DNA of 64,000 bases from Tolypothrix sp. PCC 7910 (GCF_011769525.1 NZ_CP050440.1:5829501-5893500), one strand, 5' to 3'. Positions 51,597 to 61,230 are shown, counted from the stretch's first letter. Notes: a model not told the origin generated them from the sequence alone. A program made the numbers and translations.

Positions 51597-53480
51597 ATGC
51601 AGCCTGGAATTTGGAGAAGAATCAAAGAGGAAATCTCCATTTGGCGTGTAGGAACGCTGCCAGGGATTGTAGTACTTTGTCTAGTGATCATTATTCGTCT
51701 GACTGGTGCAATGCAATCTTTAGAGTGGCTAGTGTTTGATAATTTCCTCCGTCTACGACCTGTGGAATCTGTAGATGAACGAATTGTAATTGTTGGCATT
51801 AATGAAGATGATATCCATGATTTTGGATATCCTATTCCAGATCAAGATATGGCAAGTCTGTTACAAAAATTGCAGGCTTATGCTCCTCGAGCCATTGGGG
51901 TTGATATTGTTAGAGATATACCAGTTGAGCCTGGTTCTGCTGAATTAGTCAGCACATTTCAACAGCATAAAAATTTAATAGGAATTGAAAAAGCATTACC
52001 TATCACCATCGATCCACCACCATATTTACCTGACGCACAAATCAGTTTTGTAGATCAAATTCCAGATACGGATGGTAAATTAAGACGCAGCCTACTAGCA
52101 ACAATTACACCAAAAGGATACAAATTTGCTTTATCTCTAAAGTTAGCAGAGATGTATTTAGCTAATGAAGGCATTCAGTTAAAATATGAAGTTGGTGATC
52201 GCAACTCAATTTGGGTTGGTAATATCCAACTACCTCGCGTTTACAGCAACTCTGGTGGATATGTGCGAACAGACGCAGGTGGATTTCAGGTATTACTCAA
52301 CTTTCGTAGTGGCCAAGAACGATTTAGAACAGTGACTGTTGGCGATATCAAAGCAGGAAAATTTCAACCTGAGTGGATACGCGATCGCATTGTAATTATT
52401 GGCATGACGGCCCCTAGTGCAAAAGACTTTACCACGACTTCTGCTATTCCGTCGGCAAAATTTGCACCCCCAGGCCAAGTTTATGGCGTAGAAATTCATG
52501 CTCATGCTGTTAGCCAACTTATTAGTGCGGTTCTTAATTCTCGACCACTCTTAAAAACGTGGGAAGATAAATGGGAATATCTTTGGATTATTGCTTGGGG
52601 TTTTTTAGGAATTGCTCACGCAAGACTGACTAAATTTCCTTTGCTTAATCTTGTGACAATTGGTTTTGCTAGCTTTATTCTCGTTCTTGTGGCTTATATA
52701 TTTTTAATTGGGGGTTGGTGGATTCCATTAACCCCAGCCATAATTATTTATACTTTAAATTCTCTAGGACTCACCGCTTTATACCAATACGAACAAGCTT
52801 TAAAAGCCGAAATTAATGCCCATTATACGATGATTGAACGCACATTTGAGACCATTCATAATGGGCCTCTGCAAACGTTGGCTAAAGTTCTGAAACTAGT
52901 TAAAGAACAGAACTTACCTGCAGATATATTACTACCTGAAATTGAAAAAGAACTAGAAAAATTAAATTACGATCTGCGCGGAATTTATGAATTCTTGCAG
53001 CGGGAACCTATAAACCAAGATAAAAGTTTATATTTAGGACAAGGGTTAGTCATCAACCTACATGACCCGGTTCACCAAATTCTTTATCAAGTTTACAGTT
53101 ACACATTAGAACGAGACTTTCCCTGCTTTAAAACTATCAAAGTTAAAATTCGCACATTTGAACCTATTGAAGATAAGGGATTGAGTATTGAACAAAAAAG
53201 AGGACTCTGCCGCTTTTTAGAAGAAGCATTATGTAATGTTGGCAAACACGCTGCCGGAGTCACCCGTCTTGAAGTTAATTGTTCTTCATCTGAAGGCTGG
53301 CACACGTTAACTATTATAGATGATGCATTAGCTACTAGTTCTTTTAAAGAAGGTAGAGGCACACAACAATTTAGAAATCTAGCTCGACAACTTAAAGGTA
53401 AATTCCGGCGTGTTTCTCTGTCTCCTAGGGGTACTCTTTGTGAACTTTCTTGGCCAGCTAGCAAGTTTTGGTTCTATTAA
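51597..53480 (+). CDS. CHASE2-domain sensor histidine kinase
   Basis: 627 residues: a transmembrane helix (about 20-38), an extracytoplasmic CHASE2 domain (about 45-315), three transmembrane helices (about 325-395) and a cytoplasmic kinase of the HisKA_3/HATPase type. The phospho-acceptor is H421 in ETIHNGPLQTL, and the N box is EEALCNVGKH with N547. The G1 loop is poor (IIDDALATSS) but a short GRGTQQFRNLA G2-like loop is present. The CHASE2 part resembles that of the cyclase at 24928-27219 (shared RLRPVESVDERIVIV-type start). It probably phosphorylates the response regulator encoded upstream. An IS630 element ends 198 bases before it and may have disturbed its promoter. Confidence 0.85.
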   Translation: MQPGIWRRIKEEISIWRVGTLPGIVVLCLVIIIRLTGAMQSLEWLVFDNFLRLRPVESVDERIVIVGINEDDIHDFGYPIPDQDMASLLQKLQAYAPRAIGVDIVRDIPVEPGSAELVSTFQQHKNLIGIEKALPITIDPPPYLPDAQISFVDQIPDTDGKLRRSLLATITPKGYKFALSLKLAEMYLANEGIQLKYEVGDRNSIWVGNIQLPRVYSNSGGYVRTDAGGFQVLLNFRSGQERFRTVTVGDIKAGKFQPEWIRDRIVIIGMTAPSAKDFTTTSAIPSAKFAPPGQVYGVEIHAHAVSQLISAVLNSRPLLKTWEDKWEYLWIIAWGFLGIAHARLTKFPLLNLVTIGFASFILVLVAYIFLIGGWWIPLTPAIIIYTLNSLGLTALYQYEQALKAEINAHYTMIERTFETIHNGPLQTLAKVLKLVKEQNLPADILLPEIEKELEKLNYDLRGIYEFLQREPINQDKSLYLGQGLVINLHDPVHQILYQVYSYTLERDFPCFKTIKVKIRTFEPIEDKGLSIEQKRGLCRFLEEALCNVGKHAAGVTRLEVNCSSSEGWHTLTIIDDALATSSFKEGRGTQQFRNLARQLKGKFRRVSLSPRGTLCELSWPASKFWFY

Positions 53481-54399
53481 TAATTTAAATTTATATCACT
53501 CTTGTCCCATTTGAGAACTGGAGCTTCTCAAAAAAAATAATTAATAGTATTAGATTTTACATTAAAACAGATTAAACAAGACTCAGGTTACAAACTACGC
53601 GATGTTATAGTTTATATTTCTTATTTATGAATTTGGTTGTACAGTCTCGACAATAAAAGCGTTTGACATTTATGTTTACACACCTGTAAAGCACTTAATA
53701 ATTCGATGTTTGTAATTATATAGTTTGCTTCTCCTGCCTTAGCAAGTAACCTTAATGATGAACTGGTATAATTTATGTGAGATAATTTATTGCTATGCCT
53801 TAAATACAAATTAGCCAAATTATGGCTTGTATACTCTATCACCTAAAGTAATTTGCATCTTCTTTAAATTTCATTATATAAAAACTCTATATCTAATGAT
53901 AGATGCTTTTATATACTTGTATAAGTATACTGGATTGGGCTTAAGCCAAATTTTATCTACATACGGGCAAAGCCATTTGTTGACACAAATACAGATGGAG
54001 TAAATTCTAAGATTAAGATATTCCGTTCATTTATAACAATTAGGTAGTTTTCTAGCAGAGAATAGAATTAATAAATTACCAATTTTTAAATTACCTTTTG
54101 GGTGCAGACTACTAATAAATACAGATTCAGTGCAATATTCCTAGCTTTCACTTATCAATGATGGTTGGGTTACTTGCGGTGAAATTAAAGGTAAAAATTA
54201 AGTTTAGTAATTAAGCACTGAACTGTTAATAAGTAGGCTAGATTCAACCCAACTATGTAAAATTTTATAGGGAGAAAGGAGAATACTTTTCCCTGGACTA
54301 TTCTAAAAATAGTCATGTGCGATCGCTAACCTACTTATTCATACATAATTTGTCAAAAGTTTTTTGATAATTTCCCCGTGCAATGCCGGAGGCCTAACA
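53481..54399. other. Long AT-rich non-coding gap
   Basis: No convincing gene. A minus-strand open frame at 53621-53842 (73 codons) lacks a good ribosome-binding site and a recognisable motif. Immediately before 54400 is a strong Shine-Dalgarno (GGAGG, 54388-54392) for the small membrane protein. Confidence 0.4.
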
Positions 54400-54570
54400 A
54401 TGATGAATTATATGAAGTGGCTTTTGCACCGATTTTTTATCATGCAGTTTTTCACAACTTTTGTTTTGAGTCTGACATTATGTTTCGCTATAGCTACACT
54501 AGCGGAATACTACTCATTGCCACCGCAAAAAGCCCCAATTAGTTATACTGACTCATCAGGAGTGAGATAG
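54400..54570 (+). CDS. Small single-span membrane protein
   Basis: 56 residues with a central hydrophobic stretch (FFIMQFFTTFVLSLTLCFAIATL, residues about 13-35) and a short hydrophilic tail (YYSLPPQKAPISYTDSSG). The GGAGG at 54388-54392, seven bases before the ATG, is among the strongest ribosome-binding sites in the window and argues for real translation. I recognise no family. The tail is probably exposed on one face of the membrane; its orientation is not clear. Confidence 0.55.
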   Translation: MMNYMKWLLHRFFIMQFFTTFVLSLTLCFAIATLAEYYSLPPQKAPISYTDSSGVR

Positions 54571-54609
54571 GTAGCGATAAATATCGGTTATCTCGATTTA
54601 AACAATAGA

Positions 54610-54712
54610 CTGCTTGCAGAAGTCGGGAAAAGGAGAAGGGGAAAGTGGAAAAGGTTTTGTATTTTCCCTTTCCCCTTGAACCTTTTCCCTTTGCCCATCT
54701 CTTACCCTAAGT
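54610..54712. repeat. Purine/pyrimidine inverted repeat block
   Basis: AAAAGGAGAAGGGGAAAG on one side and CTTTCCCCTT/CCTTTTCCCTTT on the other can pair over tens of bases between the small membrane protein and tsaB. It resembles dispersed GGGAAAAGG-type repeats and may act as a bidirectional terminator. Confidence 0.5.
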
Positions 54713-54717
54713 ATTGT

Positions 54718-55374
54718 TCAAGTTTCTACTGGATGCTGTCCATAGTAAGGTAAAGCCTCAGACCAATGGGGACGCTTTCCTTGTTGCCAGTCTAAATAAG
54801 CTAGTTCCAAAATATTAGTGACTGTTGCTGCTAACGCAGATTTTGCTTCAATTAATTGATAAGTTGTTTGCCAATTGGCTAAAGTCTCTTGCCATGCTTC
54901 AGGTGTAAACACGCTATCTAGTAATAATGTTGTGAGATTTGGGCTATCAGCTTGAGGTTGATAAATAGCACCAAAAACTTGACCTCGTTGGGCCGGCATT
55001 TGAATAGCGATCGCATCTGTTTTGGCAATATTATCTTTTTCACTCCAAGCGACTGCGGCTAAAGTAGATACTGCAAATACAGGAATCTCTAACTGTTGTC
55101 CTAATGTCCGCGCTAAAACTACACCAATCCTTGTACCTGTAAAACCACCAGGGCCTTTAGCCACTGCCAAAAAGCCTATATCTGACCAAGTTTGTGGCTG
55201 AATAAATTCTACTAAGTATTGATGAACAAAGCTGGATAAATCACGCCCTAAATTCCACACTTGAGAGCGAGTATCACCAGCAAAATTATTAATTGCTAGT
55301 CCTAATTCTGGGGTTGTAGTGTGCAGTGCTAAACCGTATTTTGTGACTGCAGGGTTTTCTAAGTCAGTACTCAA
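54718..55374 (-). CDS. tsaB: TsaB, tRNA threonylcarbamoyladenosine biosynthesis protein
   Basis: 218 residues of the ASKHA-fold YeaZ/TsaB family, which supports TsaD in making t6A37 on ANN-decoding tRNAs. Visible motifs are YGLALHTTTPELGLAI at the start and VAKGPGGFTGTRIGVVLARTLGQQL near residue 85. The length is normal. The gene stands alone on the minus strand. Confidence 0.9.
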   Translation of the reverse strand: MSTDLENPAVTKYGLALHTTTPELGLAINNFAGDTRSQVWNLGRDLSSFVHQYLVEFIQPQTWSDIGFLAVAKGPGGFTGTRIGVVLARTLGQQLEIPVFAVSTLAAVAWSEKDNIAKTDAIAIQMPAQRGQVFGAIYQPQADSPNLTTLLLDSVFTPEAWQETLANWQTTYQLIEAKSALAATVTNILELAYLDWQQGKRPHWSEALPYYGQHPVET

Positions 55375-55419
55375 AATTAAGTTAATTGGGGTTAGGGGTT
55401 AAGATTTGGAGAGACAGAG

Positions 55420-55439
55420 AGACGCGATGAATCGCGTCT
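55420..55439. repeat. Dispersed palindrome AGACGCGATGAATCGCGTCT
   Basis: Near-perfect 20-base palindrome, sibling of AGACGCGATTAATCGCGTCT at 34007-34026; flanks (GTACAGACGCGATT.. on the opposite strand) also match. It lies in the tsaB-ycf34 gap. Confidence 0.65.
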
Positions 55440-55459
55440 GTACAAGAGTCAAGGGTTAA

Positions 55460-55485
55460 AAATTCATTAGTATACTAATGAATTT
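55460..55485. repeat. 26-bp perfect palindrome
   Basis: A perfect, loop-free palindrome centred on GTATAC (left arm AAATTCATTAGTA). It could be a dimeric protein-binding site or part of a small repeat. The rest of the 55375-55781 gap is AT-rich without genes. Confidence 0.7.
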
Positions 55486-55781
55486 AAATGTGATAATAAT
55501 TAACACCTAGAAATAGGGGTACAATAACTAACTTGCACACCCTACATAAATTTGACCCTAGACTCTTTTTCAAATTTCTATGTTTTCTAACTTTAGAAAA
55601 AAGAGTATTACAAAGTCAACAAAATTTGAATTTTTAATTCTCAACCCACATCAGTAAGTGGCTAGAATATCAAGACACTTTTTTATCATTACTCAATTTT
55701 AAATCTTGCTCAAATTCTAGCTACTATCGAAAACCTTAAAAATTCTAAATTTAGAAGTTTTGAATTTGAGCATAGCAGCAA

Positions 55782-56030
55782 TTACGTTGGCACTAATTCG
55801 CCTGGACGCAACTTCGCCCACTTACCAGTTTCTTGCTTAAAGCTAAGACAACCGACTACATCCCACTCCATTTCAATCACATCCTCTTTAGTGCGGATGT
55901 TGACATTGATTGAAGGCTCATTAGGATCAAAATCAGGTGTTTCGGTCAAGTGAGGCTGTTGGTGCTGCGTTTCCACGGCATTATAGGTTAAACATCGGTC
56001 TACATAGTGGCAATTTACGCAAATACACAT
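55782..56030 (-). CDS. ycf34: Ycf34 family protein
   Basis: 82 residues, matching the chloroplast/cyanobacterial Ycf34 family. Conserved cysteines are C2, C4, C7 and C13 (MCICVNCHYVDRC), with a later VGC. The Synechocystis homologue has been reported to bind an Fe-S cluster and to affect photosynthetic electron transport. It is divergent from the CCA transferase gene, with an 87-base gap. Confidence 0.9.
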   Translation of the reverse strand: MCICVNCHYVDRCLTYNAVETQHQQPHLTETPDFDPNEPSINVNIRTKEDVIEMEWDVVGCLSFKQETGKWAKLRPGELVPT

Positions 56031-56117
56031 AATAGAACCAACTCCAGGAACCTTTATTGTTAATCTAGCTTAAGGCAAACTTATATTCATTAGTTGCTAG
56101 GTTGATTTTTATTAAAT

Positions 56118-57392
56118 ATGAATAATTCAGTTTCTTCTACCCTAGCTCCCGACACTTGGCCTTTTAGCCTATCGTTACTGCCAAAACCAGCATATATGGT
56201 AGGTGGTGCGGTCAGGGATACGCTTTTAGGTAGAAGTCGTGAATACTTAGATTTAGATTTTGTCATCCCTACTGATGCGGTGAAAGTCGCACGAGCGATC
56301 GCTCAACATTATCAAGCTGGTTTTGTCTTACTCGATCCCCAACGCCAAATTGCCCGTGTCGTCTTTCCCAATGCTACCGTTGATATTGCCCAACAGGAAG
56401 GAGGTAACTTAGAAACCGATTTACACAGAAGGGATTTTACAGTCAATGCGATCGCCTACGATCCCCATAGCCAAGAAATTATTGACCCCCTACAAGGCGT
56501 AGCTGATTTAGAGAAGCGTGTTTTACGCATGATCTCACCAGCTAATTTACAAGACGATCCCTTAAGGTTAATGCGCGCTTACCGCCAAGCTGCTCAACTG
56601 GGTTTTACTATCGAACCAGCTACACAACAAGCAATTCGTTCTTTGGCTGCACACATCACTACAGTAGCCGCAGAACGCGTGAGGGTAGAAGTCGGCTATT
56701 TATTGGCTATCCCTCAAGGAACGGATGCGATCGCTCAAGCTTGGGAAGATGGTGTACTAGCGCCTTTCTTTAAAAACGCTACAAATGAAAGCTTTACAAA
56801 AATCGCTGCAGTCGATATAGCCGCAGCTTACATAGCAGAAACTTGGCAGCCTCTAGGGGTGGAACTACAAGAGTATATCCGCGACACCATCAAAACTACA
56901 CACTTAGGTATCGCCAAACTTGCTTGTCTCGTCCACCCCAATCCCGAAGCTGCAGAAATAGAACTATTGCAACTAACCTACAGCCGTGCTGAAATTCACT
57001 CTGTCATTACAACCCTTAGACTTCTCCCGAGGCTAAAAGTCACAAATATGTCTTTGAGAGAACAATATTTTTTCTTTCAGGAAGCAGGCAATGTATTTAG
57101 TACTGCTGTAGCGTTAGCCCTAGCTTGTGATAATCTGGTAGGGGCGATGTCTAGGGATAAACCACTTAGCGTTTACGCACCTTTGATCAGCCGCTACCTA
57201 AACCCTGATGACCTGGTCGCTCATCCCGCTCCAATCGTGAGTGGGAAGGAGATTATTATAGCACTAAATCTCCCACCTTCGCCATTAATTGGTAAAATTC
57301 TTACAGAAATTGCTATAGCGCAAGCCGAGGGAAAAGTCTCTACACCAAAAGAGGCGATCGCATTTGCCCGTCAGTTAGTTAGTAATTCTTAG
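56118..57392 (+). CDS. CCA tRNA nucleotidyltransferase
   Basis: 424 residues of the class II nucleotidyltransferase family. The catalytic head is MVGGAVRDTLLGR followed by LDLDFV (the metal aspartates). Then come RRDFTVNAIAYDP, DDPLRLMRAYRQAAQLGF (the neck) and a tail with EQ-type helices. It adds or repairs the 3' CCA of tRNAs. Some cyanobacteria split CC- and A-adding activities, so A-adding only cannot be excluded. No CCA is encoded in the window's tRNA-Asp, consistent with the need for it. Confidence 0.9.
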   Translation: MNNSVSSTLAPDTWPFSLSLLPKPAYMVGGAVRDTLLGRSREYLDLDFVIPTDAVKVARAIAQHYQAGFVLLDPQRQIARVVFPNATVDIAQQEGGNLETDLHRRDFTVNAIAYDPHSQEIIDPLQGVADLEKRVLRMISPANLQDDPLRLMRAYRQAAQLGFTIEPATQQAIRSLAAHITTVAAERVRVEVGYLLAIPQGTDAIAQAWEDGVLAPFFKNATNESFTKIAAVDIAAAYIAETWQPLGVELQEYIRDTIKTTHLGIAKLACLVHPNPEAAEIELLQLTYSRAEIHSVITTLRLLPRLKVTNMSLREQYFFFQEAGNVFSTAVALALACDNLVGAMSRDKPLSVYAPLISRYLNPDDLVAHPAPIVSGKEIIIALNLPPSPLIGKILTEIAIAQAEGKVSTPKEAIAFARQLVSNS

Positions 57393-57463
57393 GTTTGGAA
57401 AGGAATACTCAATTTCTATCAGGTTTAGGGCAGATTCAGGTTTTAATTATTGTTACTCGTAAT

Positions 57464-57679
57464 TTATTCGTCAATAAACAACTGCACATTATTGCAATTA
57501 AGACATTTACGGGCTTGTAGCTTTTCGCCTTCTCCCCAAACAGCATCCAACGCACGGAAATATACCCAGGTGCTTGGTGATTCACCAACAGTACGACCCC
57601 AAACAAAATTCTGCGAACCACAGATAAAACAAGGTGCTGCTTGTGGGCTAAGATTTTGTTGGTTTGCTGGGTTGTTCAT
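57464..57679 (-). CDS. Small zinc-ribbon protein
   Basis: 71 residues with two CxxC pairs, C17-x2-C20 (CFICGS) and CLNC near residue 60, separated by about 40 residues containing WGRTVGESPSTWVYFRALDAVWGEGEKLQARKC. This is a rubredoxin/zinc-ribbon-like metal site. The function is unknown. It is preferred over overlapping readings because of the paired cysteines. It lies between the CCA transferase and recR. Confidence 0.65.
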   Translation of the reverse strand: MNNPANQQNLSPQAAPCFICGSQNFVWGRTVGESPSTWVYFRALDAVWGEGEKLQARKCLNCNNVQLFIDE

Positions 57680-57864
57680 GGATTTGATATAGAAATTAAT
57701 AAGTGCGATCGCTTGTAATACAAGGCAACTTACTATTACACTCTCAATTTTTTATAAGAGCAATGTCTGGCGACAAGAAGCAGAACTTCTACGCACTTTT
57801 CACCACAGATTACACCGTAAAATAGCCCCGAAAAAGTTGATTTTAGCGTTGGCCAAGAGTCCAG

Positions 57865-58461
57865 CTAATCTAACTCTCTGCGTCCTTCCAAGGCTCTAGC
57901 TAAAGTAACCTCGTCAGCATACTCCAAATCGCCGCCCACAGGCAAACCAAAAGCAATCCGCGTTACCTTAGTGAAAGGTTTCAATAGCTGACCTATATAT
58001 AGTGTCGTGGTTTCCCCTTCCACACTAGGGCTAATTGCCAAAATTACTTCCTGGGGTTTTTGTTGACTTACCCGCCGCACCAAAGGCTGAACAGTTAGCT
58101 GTTCTGGGCCAATCCCATCCATTGGCGAAATTACTCCACCTAAAACGTGATACTTTCCTTTGTACTCGCGGGTTTTTTCTAGTGCAATCACATCACGAGA
58201 ATCTGCTACCACACATATAGTATTTTGCTCGCGGTTAGGGTTGCGGCAGATTTCGCAAACTGGTTCAGCAGATAAATGAAAGCAGACAGAACACAAGCCT
58301 ACTTGTTTTTTAGCATCAATCAGCGCTTGTGCTAAAGCTTCTACCTCTGTTTCTGGTCGCTTCAAAATGTGCAAAGCCAAGCGCTGGGCTGATTTGGGGC
58401 CAACTCCCGGTAGGCGTTGCAGTTGCTCAATTAACCTTGCTAAAGGACGTGCGTAAACCGT
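57865..58461 (-). CDS. recR: Recombination protein RecR, apparent ACG start codon
   Basis: 198 residues if started at the ACG at 58461. RecR loads RecA at gaps together with RecF and RecO. The N-terminal helix-hairpin-helix reads [17 protein letters not shown], then comes a zinc finger [16 protein letters not shown], then the Toprim domain ([16 protein letters not shown]..). The HhH segment lies upstream of the first conventional start (TTG 58380) and in frame with it. No ATG, GTG or TTG precedes it after an in-frame stop. GGAG sits nine bases before the ACG, exactly where the homologue ATG is expected (ACG GTT TAC against MVY...). Either ACG is used or an ATG was mutated or misread. Confidence 0.88.
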   Translation of the reverse strand, partial: TVYARPLARLIEQLQRLPGVGPKSAQRLALHILKRPETEVEALAQALIDAKKQVGLCSVCFHLSAEPVCEICRNPNREQNTICVVADSRDVIALEKTREYKGKYHVLGGVISPMDGIGPEQLTVQPLVRRVSQQKPQEVILAISPSVEGETTTLYIGQLLKPFTKVTRIAFGLPVGGDLEYADEVTLARALEGRRELD

Positions 58462-58603
58462 AGCTTTATCTCCAGAATGTTTTTACCTTAACTATGATGA
58501 CATTCTTACAAAATTTTGGATGAATGATTGCCAGAATTGCTAGCTGCTATCCTTTGATGGAAAAATTGGCTTGAAAGCTGCAAATATTTCAGCCAATAAA
58601 AAG

Positions 58604-58627
58604 GGGTATGGTGTTCTTACCATACCC
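58604..58627 (-). terminator. Intrinsic terminator of ftsH
   Basis: Stem GGGTATGGT / ACCATACCC with a 6-base loop starts about 29 bases past the ftsH stop codon. On the minus strand it is followed by CCTTTTTATTGG. This is a clear rho-independent terminator. Confidence 0.85.
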
Positions 58628-58655
58628 ATCTATTTTAATAAGTTTCAATTACTGA

Positions 58656-60542
58656 TTATATTTGTGGTGCATACTGAGGCTTTTCAGGAACATCAGTATA
58701 CTCAGCCACAATTTGCCGAAATTCAGCGCCGTCAATTGTTTCTTTTTCGATCAATAGATCAACTAAACGGTCGGTAACGCTACGATTTTCACGAATGATT
58801 TTCTTAGCTTGTTCGTAACATTCTTCCACGATCGCTCTGACTTGACCGTCAATCCGAGATGCGATCGCTTCGGAATATTCAGATCTGGTTGTCCAGTCAC
58901 GACCTAAGAATACTTCACCTTGTTGGCTTTCCAAAGATAGGGGGCCTAAATCTGACATCCCGAATCTGGTGACCATTTGTCTAGCCATTCCAGATAACTG
59001 TTGTAAGTCGCCACCTGCACCAGTGGTCACTTCCGCAGCGCCAAAAATAACTTCTTCCGCAGCGCGTCCGCCCAAAGCACCAGTAATCCGCGCTTTCAAT
59101 TGGGAACGAGAAATTAATCCCTGTTCTTCGTTAGGGGTAAACCAGGTTAAACCCTGTGCTTGTCCGCGAGGAATCAGAGTAACTTTCTGTACAGGATCGT
59201 GGTCTTTTAAGACAGTTCCCACCAAGGCGTGTCCTACTTCGTGGTAAGCAATTAAACGCTTACTCTTGCTGTCAACTAAAGGAGTACCTTCCATCCCTGC
59301 TACTACCCGATCCACCGCATCATCAATTTCGGTGAGGGTAATTCCTTCTTTGCGCCTTCTGGCGGTGAGAATTGCAGCTTCGTTGAGTAAGTTGGCTAAA
59401 TCTGCACCAGTGAATCCAGGTGTACGACGGGCGATCGCATCTAAGGATACGCTAGGGTCTAATTTCTTATTTCGGGCGTGGACTTGTAGGATTTCCAAAC
59501 GTCCTTTGATATCCGGTGCATCGACAGTGACTTGACGGTCAAAGCGTCCGGGACGTAATAATGCTGAGTCTAATACGTCGGGACGGTTGGTAGCAGCAAT
59601 AATAATGATGCCTGTGTTACCTTCAAAACCATCCATTTCGGTGAGTAGTTGGTTGAGGGTTTGTTCGCGCTCATCGTTACCACCACCGATCCCAGCACCC
59701 CGTTGTCTACCTACTGCATCAATTTCATCGATAAAGATGATACAAGGGGCGTTGTCTTTGGCTTTTTTAAATAGGTCACGTACACGAGACGCACCTACAC
59801 CCACAAACATTTCTACGAATTCTGAACCAGAAATACTGAAGAAAGGTACACCAGCTTCCCCGGCGATCGCTTTTGCGAGTAAGGTTTTACCAGTTCCTGG
59901 AGGGCCAACTAACAGCACACCTTTGGGAATACGCGCGCCTACAGCAGTAAATCTTTCTGGCTGTTTTAAGAAGGTAACTACTTCTTGTAATTCTTCTTTT
60001 GCTTCTTCAATACCTGCTACGTCATCAAATTTCACGCCAGTTTTGGCTTCCATTTGAAAACGCGCTCTCGATTTGCCAAAGTTCATCGCTTGACCTGGCC
60101 CACCAGGGAGGTTGCTAGAACGACGGAACAAAAAGAACAGACCCGCAATCAATATAATGGGAAACACCAGATTGCCTAAAAGTCCCCAAATTGCTCCATC
60201 ATTCCGCATGGGGTGGGCATCAAAACTAATGCCTTTGTCTTTTAGTTTGCTAATTAACTCAGGTGCGTTAACAGGCAGATCCACTCGCCAGCGTTGAATA
60301 CGATTTTCGATATCTTGATCTACGGCTTCGACAATCGCTGTCCTACCACCTTCATAAAGATCTACACTACTGACGCGATTAGCGTCTAAATATTCCAGAA
60401 AGCGTCCATAGGTCATGCGAGTATTAGCTGCATTCTTCGTCATGTCAGCAGGAGCGCCAGCAAATGCCCCTTGCCAGAAGAAAAAGCCAATTACCAAAGC
60501 AGGCAATGTCCACAGTAATAGGACTTTCCAAGAAAATTTCAT
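58656..60542 (-). CDS. ftsH: FtsH2-type ATP-dependent zinc metalloprotease
   Basis: 628 residues. Two N-terminal transmembrane helices (about 7-25 and 110-130) flank a lumenal domain. The AAA+ domain has Walker A GPPGTGKT (about 211-218), Walker [12 protein letters not shown] and the SRH ([21 protein letters not shown]). The protease domain has HEVGH at 434-438. The sequence closely resembles Synechocystis FtsH2 (slr0228) from the first residues (MKFSW...LLW) to the [13 protein letters not shown] end. FtsH2 forms thylakoid hetero-hexamers with FtsH3 that degrade damaged PsbA during photosystem II repair. It has its own terminator. Confidence 0.96.
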   Translation of the reverse strand: MKFSWKVLLLWTLPALVIGFFFWQGAFAGAPADMTKNAANTRMTYGRFLEYLDANRVSSVDLYEGGRTAIVEAVDQDIENRIQRWRVDLPVNAPELISKLKDKGISFDAHPMRNDGAIWGLLGNLVFPIILIAGLFFLFRRSSNLPGGPGQAMNFGKSRARFQMEAKTGVKFDDVAGIEEAKEELQEVVTFLKQPERFTAVGARIPKGVLLVGPPGTGKTLLAKAIAGEAGVPFFSISGSEFVEMFVGVGASRVRDLFKKAKDNAPCIIFIDEIDAVGRQRGAGIGGGNDEREQTLNQLLTEMDGFEGNTGIIIIAATNRPDVLDSALLRPGRFDRQVTVDAPDIKGRLEILQVHARNKKLDPSVSLDAIARRTPGFTGADLANLLNEAAILTARRRKEGITLTEIDDAVDRVVAGMEGTPLVDSKSKRLIAYHEVGHALVGTVLKDHDPVQKVTLIPRGQAQGLTWFTPNEEQGLISRSQLKARITGALGGRAAEEVIFGAAEVTTGAGGDLQQLSGMARQMVTRFGMSDLGPLSLESQQGEVFLGRDWTTRSEYSEAIASRIDGQVRAIVEECYEQAKKIIRENRSVTDRLVDLLIEKETIDGAEFRQIVAEYTDVPEKPQYAPQI

Positions 60543-61230
60543 TTTAATCTGCCTCTAAATGCCAATACAACTCATCAGCTTTAGCAACCAAATGATGAAT
60601 CACCCTGCTTAATCAGGATGATATGGGAGTAAAAAGTATAAAAATTTCAAACTAACTGACCCTGCAGCAATAGCCAGAGGGCGCGTCATCCTAGAATTCA
60701 AAACTTCTTTTTCATCATCCATCCTTTATTGGTTGCTAGCTAGCTGTTAAACGGACTCTTAATAAATCCACTTTGATGAATTTGATGTTTTGTGTGTAGC
60801 GTCTAGAACTATAAGGTCATTACAGTAAATTCAGAGCGACAACACGAATCTTAATTAAAGTTAACTTAATTTTAATACATAATAGCTCCACAGGGAAACG
60901 AAATTTAAGGAACATCAGCATCAGGAAGCTTTATCAAAGCCATGCTCCCTGAGCCATTGCTGTCCCTCTACCCCTCTATACTATTGTGGATGCTCGATTT
61001 TAGATTATGAAATCCTTTGGCTAAAGCTGACGTATTGTCGGCTGCAAGTGGCTGCAATCGCAAACTGCTAGGGACTTCCAAAGAATTAATTTCTAGGTAT
61101 TAGTCTTTTAACGCACACAATATAAACACACAGTTCTTAGACATGTGTCAGTCCTAGATGTTAAGAGAGCAAGTTTTATGATTTTCCCCTTATACCCTAA
61201 AAATTGGGTAATTTTTCCCATAGAACTCGA
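60543..61230. other. Upstream region of ftsH, no gene seen
   Basis: AT-rich, with runs of TTAATTAAAGTTAACTTAA near 60851-60873. The long 5' region of ftsH probably carries its light- or stress-responsive promoter. No coding potential or RNA gene is recognised. Confidence 0.4.

Noticed and set aside
53621-53842. Minus-strand open frame of 73 codons
   Set aside because: No ribosome-binding site, no motif and AT-driven composition in a non-coding region; not supported as a gene.
58380-58382. TTG at 58380 as the recR start
   Set aside because: It would cut away the helix-hairpin-helix [10 protein letters not shown], which is present in frame just upstream and is typical of RecR.
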